In this document: piece by piece, positions 16,255 through 24,895 of the stretch
Numbering within the stretch: the first letter of the stretch is position 1
Layout: each line of letters opens with the position of its first letter
Source of the DNA: Paenibacillus sp. CF384
GTDB lineage: Bacteria; Bacillota; Bacilli; Paenibacillales; Paenibacillaceae
Length of the DNA stretch: 64,000 bases
Assembly: GCF_900106745.1 (NCBI RefSeq)
Contig: NZ_FNNV01000003.1
Coordinates: forward strand, 248,001-312,000
Direction of reading: 5' to 3'
Program-made: the position numbers and the translations under genes
The notes under the pieces: generated by a model
The model's database searches: none
What the model was told of the DNA's origin: nothing
Seen by the model: the letters and a program-made list of their open reading frames with translations, nothing else

Positions 16255-17481
16255 ATGCTGAAAGGGAAAACAATTGTACTTGGCATCTCCGGCGGAATCG
16301 CAGCTTATAAAGCGGCAACCGTGTGCAGCAGATTGGTGCAAGCAGGTGCGAATGTGCGAGTCATCATGACGGAATCGGCAACGAAGTTCATTGCGCCGCT
16401 CACGCTGCAAACGCTGTCGCGTCATACCGTATATACGGATACGTTTGACGAATTCGATCCATCGGTTGTTGCGCATATCAATGTGGCGGACAGTGCGGAT
16501 TTGGTCGTGATCGCACCGGCGACAGCCAACATATTGGCAAAAATGGCGCATGGTATCGGCGATGACATGCTAAGCACGACGCTTCTGGCCACGACGGCGC
16601 CGATTCTTATCGCGCCAGCCATGAACGTCCATATGTACGATCATCCGGCTGTTGCGCATAATATGGCGCTGCTCGCGGAACGCGGAGCACGCTTCGTGGA
16701 GCCTGGCACCGGATTACTCGCATGCGGCTATGTCGGCAAGGGTCGTTTGGCGGAGCCGGAAGAAATCGTACAGGCTGTAAAGCAGTGGTTCGAGCAGAGC
16801 CAAGATTTAGCGGGCAAGCAAGTAATCGTCACTGCAGGCGGAACCGTGGAACGACTGGATCCGGTCCGTTTCCTGACCAACGACTCTTCAGGCAAAATGG
16901 GCTTTGCCCTAGCGGAAGCAGCAGCGAATCGCGGTGCCAACGTCACGCTAATTGCAGCTCGCACAAGCGCAGATCCTATACAAGGCGTGAACGTCGTCCA
17001 TGTCGAATCTGCGGAGGACATGCTGCAAGCCGTATTGGAACGATATGACACTGCGGATTTGGTGATCAAAGCGGCGGCCGTTGCGGATTATCGGCCGGTA
17101 GTGCGTGCTGACCGCAAAATCAAGAAAAGCGAAGAGAAGCTCGTCATCGAGTTGGAGCGAACGACGGATATCCTGAAGACGCTCGGCGAGAAGAAGAAAC
17201 ATCAGTTTCTCGTCGGCTTCGCTGCCGAAACCGACCAAGTGGCGCATTACGCGATGGATAAGCTGGTTCGCAAGCATTGCGATCTCATCGTGGCAAACGA
17301 TGTATCGCAAGAAGGTGCCGGCTTCAACGTCGATACGAATATTGTGCAGCTGTTCGGCGAGGAAGGGCTTGTGGAGGCGATGCCGATGCTTCGCAAACGT
17401 GAAGTGGCCGACCGGTTAATGAGCATCATTACACAGCGGATGCAAGCCAAGGCAGCAGCGGCCAAGGGGGCCGCGGAATGA
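16255..17481 (+). CDS. coaBC: Bifunctional phosphopantothenoylcysteine decarboxylase/synthetase
   Basis: A 408-residue CoaBC that couples cysteine to 4'-phosphopantothenate (CTP-dependent CoaB) and decarboxylates the product (FMN-dependent CoaC) in coenzyme A synthesis. The N-terminal flavoprotein domain (GKTIVLGISGGIAAYKA, then PAMNVHMY and ACGYVGKGRLAEP with the active-site Cys) covers residues 1-180. The synthetase domain starts near 190 (VIVTAGGTVERLDPVRFLTNDSSGKMG). It overlaps priA by 4 bp (ATGA), so the two are translationally coupled. Start 16255 follows GGAGTGAT. Confidence 0.96.
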   Translation: MLKGKTIVLGISGGIAAYKAATVCSRLVQAGANVRVIMTESATKFIAPLTLQTLSRHTVYTDTFDEFDPSVVAHINVADSADLVVIAPATANILAKMAHGIGDDMLSTTLLATTAPILIAPAMNVHMYDHPAVAHNMALLAERGARFVEPGTGLLACGYVGKGRLAEPEEIVQAVKQWFEQSQDLAGKQVIVTAGGTVERLDPVRFLTNDSSGKMGFALAEAAANRGANVTLIAARTSADPIQGVNVVHVESAEDMLQAVLERYDTADLVIKAAAVADYRPVVRADRKIKKSEEKLVIELERTTDILKTLGEKKKHQFLVGFAAETDQVAHYAMDKLVRKHCDLIVANDVSQEGAGFNVDTNIVQLFGEEGLVEAMPMLRKREVADRLMSIITQRMQAKAAAAKGAAE

Positions 17482-20012
17482 TTGCCAAAGTCATCGTAGA
17501 TGTGCCGAGCCGTGCGACGGATCGGCCTTTTGACTATACGATACCTGCTGGGCTGCTTGGGTGGGTGGAGATCGGCAGTCGAGTAGGTGTTCCATTCGGA
17601 GGACGCGTTTTGCAAGGATTCGTAATTGGCCTCGCTGATTATGCGGATGTAGACGTTAACAAGTTGAAGCCGATTACTGAACTGCTGGATCACATGCCGC
17701 CACTATCGCCGGATTTGGTCGAGCTGGCACAATGGATCAGCGAGAAATATTTCTGCCCGCTTACAACCGCCCTTCAAGTGATGATTCCTGCAGCACTCAA
17801 GGGGAAAGCGGACTCCGTCGTCACCATCTCCGAAGAAGAACAGGACGATGCTTGGCTTCATGCCGGCGAAGTGGAGGCCCCTTGGCTTGCATTTATTCGC
17901 GCGAGCGGCGGACCGGTACGAATGGCGGCTTTGCAGGAACGTTTTCCGGAGGATGCAGTTGCAATCAAGCAGGCCATTAAGCAAGGGATTTTGACGGAAC
18001 AGGTTTCGATCAAGGATCGGTTGTCCGTTCGTAAAGTGCTGACGATCTACCCGCCTGATAACGAAGCGTTGGCTCAAGAAGCGTTACTGAATTATTCTGC
18101 GCGCGCTGCCAAACAACAAGAAGTTCTTCGCTATATGCTGGAAAACCGTGAGCCGATTACAATGACTGCGCTCGTTGAGACCTTGTCGACGACATCCAGC
18201 ACCATTCGCGCAGTTGCGGATAAAGGGTGGATTACGCTCCGCGATGTCGAACAGCAGCGTGATCCTTACGCAGGACGCAACTTCAAACGGACCGAACCAC
18301 TTCCGTTAACGGAAGGACAGCAGGCCGTTTATGAAGAAATTGCGGAAGCGCTGGATGAAGAAGCGGCTCGTGTATTTCTGCTCCATGGTGTAACAGGCAG
18401 CGGGAAAACAGAAGTGTACCTGCAAACGATCGAGCGCTGCTTGCAATACGAGCGTCAGGCTATCGTGCTCGTTCCGGAAATCGCCCTCACACCGCAGATG
18501 GTAGAGCGATTCAAAGGACGTTTCGGCGATTCGGTCGCCGTCTTGCATAGCCGCTTATCTAACGGTGAGCGTTACGATGAATGGCGGAAGATTCGCGAAG
18601 GTCGCGCCCAAGTTGCGGTAGGGGCGAGATCGGCGGTATTCGCTCCGTTCCAGCGCGTAGGCTTGATTATCATTGACGAAGAACATGAGTCTTCTTATAA
18701 GCAAGAGGAGAGTCCGAAGTATCATGCGCGAGATGTTGCGGTGAGAAGAGCCAGGCAGCATGGCGCTGCCGTCGTACTGGGATCGGCAACACCTTCACTG
18801 GAGAGCTTCGCTGCTGCTTCAAGAATTCTCACAGCAACATCGGCTTCATCCTCTTCAGACGATGCAGCTAAGTCAAGCGGAGCCGCTCTTCTGCCTATGC
18901 CGCAGCGGGTCGGTAACCGTCCGATGCCCAAGGTTCATCTCATCGATATGCGAGACGAACTCAAAGCAGGCAATCGCTCCATGTTCAGCCGCCAGCTCCA
19001 TGAAGCTCTTCTTGATCGGTTGGAGAAAGGCGAACAGTCGGTGCTGCTGTTGAATCGGCGCGGCTATTCAACGTTCGTGATGTGCCGTTCATGCGGATAT
19101 ACGGCGCAATGCCCGCACTGCGATATTTCGCTCACTTTCCATCAGAAGTCGCGCGTCATGCGCTGTCACTATTGCGGCCATGCCGAACAAGCGCCTGAGA
19201 AATGCCCGACTTGCGAGAGCGAGCATATTCGGTTCTTCGGAACAGGCACGCAGCGGGTGGAAGAGGAACTGGCCAAGCTGTTTCCGGGCATTCGCGTTAT
19301 TCGGATGGATGTGGATACGACGACGGAGAAAGGCTCGCACGAGAAATGGCTGACCATGTTCGGGGAGCGTAAGGCAGATGTGCTGCTCGGTACTCAAATG
19401 GTAGCCAAAGGGCTGGATTTTCCATACGTTACTTTGGTAGGCGTTATTGCCGCAGACACATCGCTGCACTTGCCGGATTTCCGCGCTGCGGAGAAAACGT
19501 TCCAACTGCTGACGCAGGTTGCGGGTCGGGCCGGGCGGCATGAGCTGCTAGGCGAAGTCGTCGTCCAGACCTACAATCCCGAGCATTACGCGATCGTTGC
19601 AGCCCAGCATCATGACTATGCTGCATTCGTGCAAGAGGAGCTGAAGCATCGGCGCTTCATGTCGTACCCCCCGTTCTGCAGGCTTATTGTAGTGACCTTA
19701 TCGGATGAGCAGCTGGCGCTTCTCATGACGGCAGGAGATAAACTTGCATCCACGCTTCGACAGCTGGCTTACGAGTCCGGCGTGAAAGGCTGGATCGATA
19801 GTGACGGCAGCCGGTTTATTGATATATTAGGGCCTGTCGCCTCTCCCATTCCGCGCATGAAAGATCGCTATCGTTTTCAATGTATGATAAAATATCGTGG
19901 AAACGTCGGGGCTATCGACCTCTTGAAGCAGGCAATCAGCATGATTTCGGGACCGCAGGGTCAACCGCCGGTGCAGATCAGCGTTGACGTAGATCCGCAA
20001 GTGATATTATAA
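17478..20012 (+). CDS. priA: Primosomal replication restart helicase PriA
   Basis: An 844-residue superfamily 2 helicase that recognises stalled forks and reloads the replicative helicase. The fork-binding N-terminal domain covers about 1-110. Walker A GVTGSGKTEVYL is near residue 303 and the DEEH box (IIDEEHESSYKQ) near 399. A two-zinc cluster with eight cysteines spans 535-570 (CRSC..CPHC..CHYC..CPTC) between the helicase lobes. A Ser/Ala-rich insert (TSASSSSDDAAKSS) near 455 looks like a species-specific loop. It is followed 29 bp later by def, the usual priA-def-fmt order. Confidence 0.96.
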   Translation: MIAKVIVDVPSRATDRPFDYTIPAGLLGWVEIGSRVGVPFGGRVLQGFVIGLADYADVDVNKLKPITELLDHMPPLSPDLVELAQWISEKYFCPLTTALQVMIPAALKGKADSVVTISEEEQDDAWLHAGEVEAPWLAFIRASGGPVRMAALQERFPEDAVAIKQAIKQGILTEQVSIKDRLSVRKVLTIYPPDNEALAQEALLNYSARAAKQQEVLRYMLENREPITMTALVETLSTTSSTIRAVADKGWITLRDVEQQRDPYAGRNFKRTEPLPLTEGQQAVYEEIAEALDEEAARVFLLHGVTGSGKTEVYLQTIERCLQYERQAIVLVPEIALTPQMVERFKGRFGDSVAVLHSRLSNGERYDEWRKIREGRAQVAVGARSAVFAPFQRVGLIIIDEEHESSYKQEESPKYHARDVAVRRARQHGAAVVLGSATPSLESFAAASRILTATSASSSSDDAAKSSGAALLPMPQRVGNRPMPKVHLIDMRDELKAGNRSMFSRQLHEALLDRLEKGEQSVLLLNRRGYSTFVMCRSCGYTAQCPHCDISLTFHQKSRVMRCHYCGHAEQAPEKCPTCESEHIRFFGTGTQRVEEELAKLFPGIRVIRMDVDTTTEKGSHEKWLTMFGERKADVLLGTQMVAKGLDFPYVTLVGVIAADTSLHLPDFRAAEKTFQLLTQVAGRAGRHELLGEVVVQTYNPEHYAIVAAQHHDYAAFVQEELKHRRFMSYPPFCRLIVVTLSDEQLALLMTAGDKLASTLRQLAYESGVKGWIDSDGSRFIDILGPVASPIPRMKDRYRFQCMIKYRGNVGAIDLLKQAISMISGPQGQPPVQISVDVDPQVIL

Positions 20013-20041
20013 GTAGAATATTTATTATAGGAGGTCATAAG

Positions 20042-20530
20042 ATGTCGATTCGACTGATTGTTCAAGATCCGGATCCGGTATTGCGCGAGCGCGCAGTAGA
20101 GGTAACCAAATTTAATGCGAATTTGCATAAATTGCTTCGCGACATGGCGGAGACGATGTACGACGCAGACGGAGTAGGTCTGGCTGCACCGCAGGTAGGT
20201 ATTTCCAAACGTGTCATTGTCGTAGATGTTGGCGATGATCATGGTTTGATTGAAATGGTGAACCCAGAGATTATCGAGTCTGAAGGCGAACAGCTCGGAC
20301 CTGAGGGCTGCCTCAGCATTGCCAAGATCAGCGGCGATGTCAACCGTGCACAACGCATTAAACTAAGAGGGCAGGACCGTAACGGCGCAGCGTTTGAGAT
20401 GGAAGCGACTGATTTTTTGGCGCGCGCTTTTCAGCATGAGGTCGACCATTTGAATGGCGTACTGTTTACGGATATTGCGGTATCGATTTACGATACGGCG
20501 AGCCGTCCTCCACGGAATGAGAGTGAATAG
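20042..20530 (+). CDS. def: Peptide deformylase
   Basis: A 162-residue metalloenzyme that removes the formyl group from nascent protein N-termini. All three family motifs are present: GVGLAAPQVG, EGCLS (Cys metal ligand) and QHEVDHLNG (HExxH). The start at 20042 follows AGGAGG. Its stop directly abuts the fmt start, so formylation and deformylation genes are co-expressed. Confidence 0.97.
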   Translation: MSIRLIVQDPDPVLRERAVEVTKFNANLHKLLRDMAETMYDADGVGLAAPQVGISKRVIVVDVGDDHGLIEMVNPEIIESEGEQLGPEGCLSIAKISGDVNRAQRIKLRGQDRNGAAFEMEATDFLARAFQHEVDHLNGVLFTDIAVSIYDTASRPPRNESE

Positions 20531-21472
20531 ATGCGGATCGTATTTATGGGAACGCCAGCGTTTGCCGTTCCGTCTTTAGAGGCTATTCTTGCCGCAGGAC
20601 ATACCGTAGAACTGGTGGTCACACAGCCTGATCGCCCCAAAGGCCGCAAAAAAACGTTGACGCCGCCTCCGGTTAAGGAAGCGGCTCTTCTTCGCGGCCT
20701 TCCTGTTGCACAACCGGAACGTCTGCGCGGATCCGATACCGTACAGCAAATCGCCGAGCTGCAGCCGGACCTTATTGTCACTGCTGCTTACGGACAGATC
20801 TTACCGAAAGCAGTGCTGGAAGTTCCCCGTCTAGGCTGTATTAATGTACATGGCTCCTTGCTTCCGCGTTATCGCGGCGGTGCTCCGATCCAGCGCTCCA
20901 TTATCAATGGCGAGAGCGTTACAGGCGTGACCATTATGTATATGGCTGAAGGTCTGGATACAGGTGACATGATCAGCGTAGTCGAGGTACCGATAGCAGA
21001 TGATGATACTTCAGGCACACTGTTCGAGAAGCTGACTGGTGCGGGTGCGAAGCTGCTGGCAGAAACATTGCCTGCCATCGAAGCGGGAACAGCGAACCGG
21101 ATCGTGCAAAATCATGATGAAGCTACATACGCGCCAAACCTGTCTCGGGATGATGAGCGGATCGACTGGAGCCGTAAGGCCAGTCAGATCTATAATCAGG
21201 TCCGCGGCCTATCCCCGATGGCGGGCGGTTTTACGATATGGAATGGTGAGCCGTTCAAGGTGTGGGGCTGCCGAGTGATCCCTAACACGGACAAAGCAGC
21301 GCCGGGAACGGTGTTGCGTCTGTCTGATGAAGGGATTCTTGTTCAAACAGGCCAAGGGTCACTCTTATTGACGAATATTCAACCTGCTGGGAAGAAAGCG
21401 ATGGATGCCGTGGAATGGCTGAAAGGTGCCCGAATTGAAGCAGGCACAGTGTTCGGCGGTGGCCAAGAATGA
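20531..21472 (+). CDS. fmt: Methionyl-tRNA formyltransferase
   Basis: A 313-residue enzyme that formylates initiator Met-tRNA using 10-formyl-THF. The N-terminal Rossmann domain starts RIVFMGTPAFAVPSL; the catalytic HGSLLPRYRGGAPIQ loop and GVTIMYMAEGLDTGDM follow. A C-terminal OB-like tRNA-binding domain ends the protein. The start abuts def without a gap and the end overlaps rsmB by 4 bp. Confidence 0.97.
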   Translation: MRIVFMGTPAFAVPSLEAILAAGHTVELVVTQPDRPKGRKKTLTPPPVKEAALLRGLPVAQPERLRGSDTVQQIAELQPDLIVTAAYGQILPKAVLEVPRLGCINVHGSLLPRYRGGAPIQRSIINGESVTGVTIMYMAEGLDTGDMISVVEVPIADDDTSGTLFEKLTGAGAKLLAETLPAIEAGTANRIVQNHDEATYAPNLSRDDERIDWSRKASQIYNQVRGLSPMAGGFTIWNGEPFKVWGCRVIPNTDKAAPGTVLRLSDEGILVQTGQGSLLLTNIQPAGKKAMDAVEWLKGARIEAGTVFGGGQE

Positions 21473-22947
21473 GCGGTGGACCGAACAATCGCGGCAAAGG
21501 GTCCGGAGGCGCAGCGACCGGGCAAGGCAGGAACGGTAAGATACCAAACGGCGCCGCTAGTAGTGTGAAACAGCAGCCAAGACGCAAAACAGCGCGTGAG
21601 GTTGCTCTCGATACGCTGGTGAAGGTGGCAGAAGCGGGAGCATACAGCAACTTGCAGCTCAATCGTGCGCTGCAGGATGCGCAGCTGTCACGTCAAGATG
21701 CCGGTCTGGCAACAGAGCTGGTGTATGGCACTATACAACATCAGCGTCTGCTGGATGACAGGCTGAACATTCTCGTAACGAAAGGCTTCAACAAGCTGAC
21801 GCCTTGGGTACTCGTATTGCTTCGCATGAGTGCCTACCAATTGCTCCTGCTTGATCGAATACCGGCGCATGCCGCCGTGAACGAAGCGGTCTCCATTGCG
21901 AAGCGCCGAGGTCATAGCGGAATTTCGGGGATGGTCAACGGAGTGCTGCGTAATTTGGAGCGCAGCTTGTCCGAGCTGAAAGAGCCGATTGAGCATGCGA
22001 ATCCGGTCAAACGGATCGGGATCACGCATTCGTACCCGGATTGGCTCGTTAAGCGCTGGATCGACAGCTACGGCGAGTCAGTAGCGGAGCAAATTTGCGC
22101 ATCCGGCAATGAGCCGCCGCACAGCAGCTTGCGCGTGAATCCATTGCGTTTATCTCGTGAGAAAGCAATCAGCCTTCTAACAGGCAATGGGTATGATGCA
22201 GTTGCATCGAAGCTTGCTGATGCAGCAGTCATCGTTAACGGAGGCGGTAATCTCGCTCAGTCAGAGGGGTATCAGTCCGGACTATGGACGCTCCAAGACG
22301 AGAGCTCGATGCTGGTTGCGGAAGTGTGTGCGCCGGCGCCGGGTATGAAAGTGCTGGATTGCTGCGCAGCTCCCGGAGGGAAGACGACGCATCTGGCCGA
22401 GCTGATGGAGGATCGTGGGCAGGTGTATGCAAACGACGTTCATCCGCACAAGAAGCAGCTGATTGAAGAGCAGGCCGCTCGCCTCGGTTTGAACGCCATT
22501 GAAGCGATTACCGGTGATGCGCTGGAGCTGGCTTCGCGCTTCGAGCCGCAAAGCTTCGATCTAGTGCTGCTAGATGCACCTTGCTCAGGTTTCGGTGTCA
22601 TTAGACGCAAGCCGGAAATCAAATGGACGAAGAGTGAAGCTGATGTTCACGCGATTGCAGAATTGCAGACTAATCTGCTGCAGGTGGCGGCCAAGCTCGT
22701 CAAGCCGGGCGGTACGCTGGTCTACAGTACGTGTACGATTGAGCGTGAAGAGAATGAAGGGCAGATCGAGAAGTTTCTGGCCAGTCAGCCCGATTACAAA
22801 CTCGATGCCGACTGGTCAGCACATATCCTGGAGCCGCTTAAAGAAAGTCAAGTTATCGATGGGCGTTTTGGCGGCATGGTTCAACTGCTGCCGCAGCAGT
22901 TTGGCAGCGATGGATTCTTTATTGCCCGTTTGAAGCGGGTTCACTAA
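21469..22947 (+). CDS. rsmB: 16S rRNA (cytosine-967-C5)-methyltransferase
   Basis: A 492-residue RsmB/Sun protein that methylates C967 of 16S rRNA. A Gly/Asn/Gln-rich basic N-terminal extension of about 40 residues precedes the NusB-like RNA-binding domain (REVALDTLVKV, residues 44-170). The methyltransferase domain shows VLDCCAAPGGKTTHLAE, the catalytic LLDAPCSGFGVIRRKPEI and the second cysteine motif YSTCTIEREENE. It overlaps fmt by ATGA. The extension is longer than in B. subtilis. Confidence 0.95.
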   Translation: MSGGPNNRGKGSGGAATGQGRNGKIPNGAASSVKQQPRRKTAREVALDTLVKVAEAGAYSNLQLNRALQDAQLSRQDAGLATELVYGTIQHQRLLDDRLNILVTKGFNKLTPWVLVLLRMSAYQLLLLDRIPAHAAVNEAVSIAKRRGHSGISGMVNGVLRNLERSLSELKEPIEHANPVKRIGITHSYPDWLVKRWIDSYGESVAEQICASGNEPPHSSLRVNPLRLSREKAISLLTGNGYDAVASKLADAAVIVNGGGNLAQSEGYQSGLWTLQDESSMLVAEVCAPAPGMKVLDCCAAPGGKTTHLAELMEDRGQVYANDVHPHKKQLIEEQAARLGLNAIEAITGDALELASRFEPQSFDLVLLDAPCSGFGVIRRKPEIKWTKSEADVHAIAELQTNLLQVAAKLVKPGGTLVYSTCTIEREENEGQIEKFLASQPDYKLDADWSAHILEPLKESQVIDGRFGGMVQLLPQQFGSDGFFIARLKRVH

Positions 22948-22962
22948 GCAGTTTCAAACCCT

Positions 22963-23008
22963 CCAAACGCTCATGACAGCATCAAGTGGCCTGTTATGGG
23001 CGTTTGTG
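22963..23008 (+). other. Imperfect hairpin between rsmB and rlmN
   Basis: CAAACGC/GCGTTTG arms with paired inner segments (ACAG/CTGT). No T tract follows, so it is not a standard terminator; processing or pausing is possible. Confidence 0.4.
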
Positions 23009-23081
23009 GTAAAATAATCAGGGGCACTCTTATCAAGGGGGCTCAGCACATATTTTGATAAAAGAAACAGGTGTAAAATCG

Positions 23082-24128
23082 ATGAAACCGTTCATCTACG
23101 ACTATACGTTAGATCAATTGCAAGATTGGATGAAAGAGAATGGCGAGCCCGCTTTCCGTGGCACGCAGCTGTTTGAGTGGCTTTATGCGAAACGGGTGAA
23201 AAGCTTTGAAGAGATGAGCAATCTCTCTAAGGGGCTTCGCCAGAAGTTAGAGGAGCAATTTGCATTCGTTACGTTGACTGAGATTACGAAATTCGAGTCA
23301 AAGGACGGTACGGTGAAATTCCTCTTCGGCCTGCATGACAACCATGCAATCGAAACAGTCATTATGCGTCACAATTATGGAAACAGCATCTGTGTGACGA
23401 CGCAAGTCGGCTGCCGGATCGGCTGCACGTTCTGTGCGTCCACGCTGGGCGGTCTGAAACGCAACCTTACAGCCGGCGAGATCGTGGCACAAGTGGTCGT
23501 GGCACAGCAAATGCTTGATGCGACGAATGAACGTGTATCCAGCATCGTCATCATGGGATCAGGCGAACCATTTGAGAACTATGATCCAACCATGACGTTC
23601 CTTCGTAACATGATTCATGAGAAAGGGCTGAATATCGGCCAGCGTCACATTACAGTTTCGACAAGCGGCATCGTGCCAAGCATGTATAAGTTCGCCGAAG
23701 AGAACACGCAGATCAATCTGGCGATTTCCATTCATGCGCCTAACGACAAGCTCCGCTCGAAGCTGATGCCGGTTAACCGCCGCTTCCCGTTCGAAGAAGT
23801 GATGGAAGCTTGCCGCTACTACATTGCGAAGACAGGGCGCCGGATTACGTTCGAGTATGCCTTGATCGGCAGCGTGAATGACCAAAGCGAGCATGCGCAA
23901 GAGCTGGCAGACGTACTGAAAGGCATGCTTTGCCACGTGAATTTGATTCCGGTCAATCACGTGCCGGAACGTGACTATGTGCGTACCCCGCGCGAGCAGA
24001 TTTTCGAGTTCCACCGCATTCTAGAGAAGAACAATATCAATGCCACCATCCGCAGAGAACAAGGTCATGACATTGCAGCAGCTTGCGGACAACTACGTGC
24101 TAAACATATGGAGTCTACGGCGGGGTGA
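23082..24128 (+). CDS. rlmN: Dual-specificity 23S rRNA/tRNA adenine-C2 methyltransferase
   Basis: A 348-residue radical SAM enzyme that methylates A2503 of 23S rRNA and A37 of some tRNAs. The radical SAM cluster motif [10 protein letters not shown] is present, as are [10 protein letters not shown], the ISIHAPND strand and the C-terminal AAACGQL with the second catalytic cysteine. ATG 23082 is chosen because AGGTG lies 8 bp upstream; the frame stays open to a TTG at 23055 that lacks a site. prpC follows after 6 bp, so the group continues as one transcript. Confidence 0.95.
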   Translation: MKPFIYDYTLDQLQDWMKENGEPAFRGTQLFEWLYAKRVKSFEEMSNLSKGLRQKLEEQFAFVTLTEITKFESKDGTVKFLFGLHDNHAIETVIMRHNYGNSICVTTQVGCRIGCTFCASTLGGLKRNLTAGEIVAQVVVAQQMLDATNERVSSIVIMGSGEPFENYDPTMTFLRNMIHEKGLNIGQRHITVSTSGIVPSMYKFAEENTQINLAISIHAPNDKLRSKLMPVNRRFPFEEVMEACRYYIAKTGRRITFEYALIGSVNDQSEHAQELADVLKGMLCHVNLIPVNHVPERDYVRTPREQIFEFHRILEKNNINATIRREQGHDIAAACGQLRAKHMESTAG

Positions 24129-24134
24129 TGAGTT

Positions 24135-24890
24135 GTGAAGATCGCTTATCGGAGCGATGTTGGGCGTATTCGATCAATTAATGAAGACACGGCTTGGTCG
24201 GACTCTTACGAGTTCGGCCTGACCGTGGCCATAGTTGCCGATGGCATGGGCGGTCACAAGGCAGGTGAAGTGGCCAGCCAATTGGCGGTGGATACCTTCC
24301 GGGAGGCGCTTCAGAATGTAAATTCTACGCTGTCTTTGGAAGAGCGCAAGCTGCTTATGAGCCAGGCTATTCTGCAAGCGAACGAAGTTGTTTTTGACAT
24401 GGCCTCCAACAACGAGCAATTTCATAATATGGGAACCACAATCGTTGCCGCACTTATACAAGACGATAACGGAGTCATCGGCCATATCGGCGACAGCCGG
24501 GTTTATAAATGGAGAGAAGGCGTCATGACTCAGCTGACTGAGGATCATACGCTTGTTCAAGAATTGGTTAATTCGGGTCAGATCACGCTTGAAGAAGCGG
24601 CGGTCCATCCGAGAAGAAATGTAATTACACGTGCACTCGGCACAGATGAAGAGGTTGAAGTCGATATCATTTGCACGTCCTGGCGAGCCGGCGATTTGCT
24701 TATGTTATGCAGCGACGGTCTGACGACCATGGCGAGCACTTCAGCAATTATGGAGACGTTAGGGCAGGATGATCTCACCTTGGATCAAAAAGCAGATCGG
24801 CTCGTACAACTGGCGCTTGAAGCCGGCGGAGACGACAATATTACAGTAGTGCTGCTGCATCATGCCGAAGACACAGAGCTCGAGGGGTGA
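24135..24890 (+). CDS. prpC: PP2C-type serine/threonine phosphatase PrpC (Stp)
   Basis: A 251-residue Mg/Mn-dependent phosphatase that reverses PrkC phosphorylation. Family motifs: RSINEDTAW, VADGMGGHKAGEVAS, HIGDSRVY, LCSDGLTTM and GGDDNITVVLL, with the metal-binding Asp residues in place. The start is GTG 24135 behind GGGGTGATGAG. It sits directly before prkC and overlaps its upstream region, the conserved phosphatase-kinase pair. Confidence 0.95.
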   Translation: MKIAYRSDVGRIRSINEDTAWSDSYEFGLTVAIVADGMGGHKAGEVASQLAVDTFREALQNVNSTLSLEERKLLMSQAILQANEVVFDMASNNEQFHNMGTTIVAALIQDDNGVIGHIGDSRVYKWREGVMTQLTEDHTLVQELVNSGQITLEEAAVHPRRNVITRALGTDEEVEVDIICTSWRAGDLLMLCSDGLTTMASTSAIMETLGQDDLTLDQKADRLVQLALEAGGDDNITVVLLHHAEDTELEG

Positions 24891-24895
24891 TCGAC

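Noticed and set aside
23026-23050. SAM-riboswitch-like CTCTTATCAAG upstream of rlmN
   Set aside because: Only the first strand of the S-box resembles the consensus; the conserved GGTGGAGGGA and later helices are missing.
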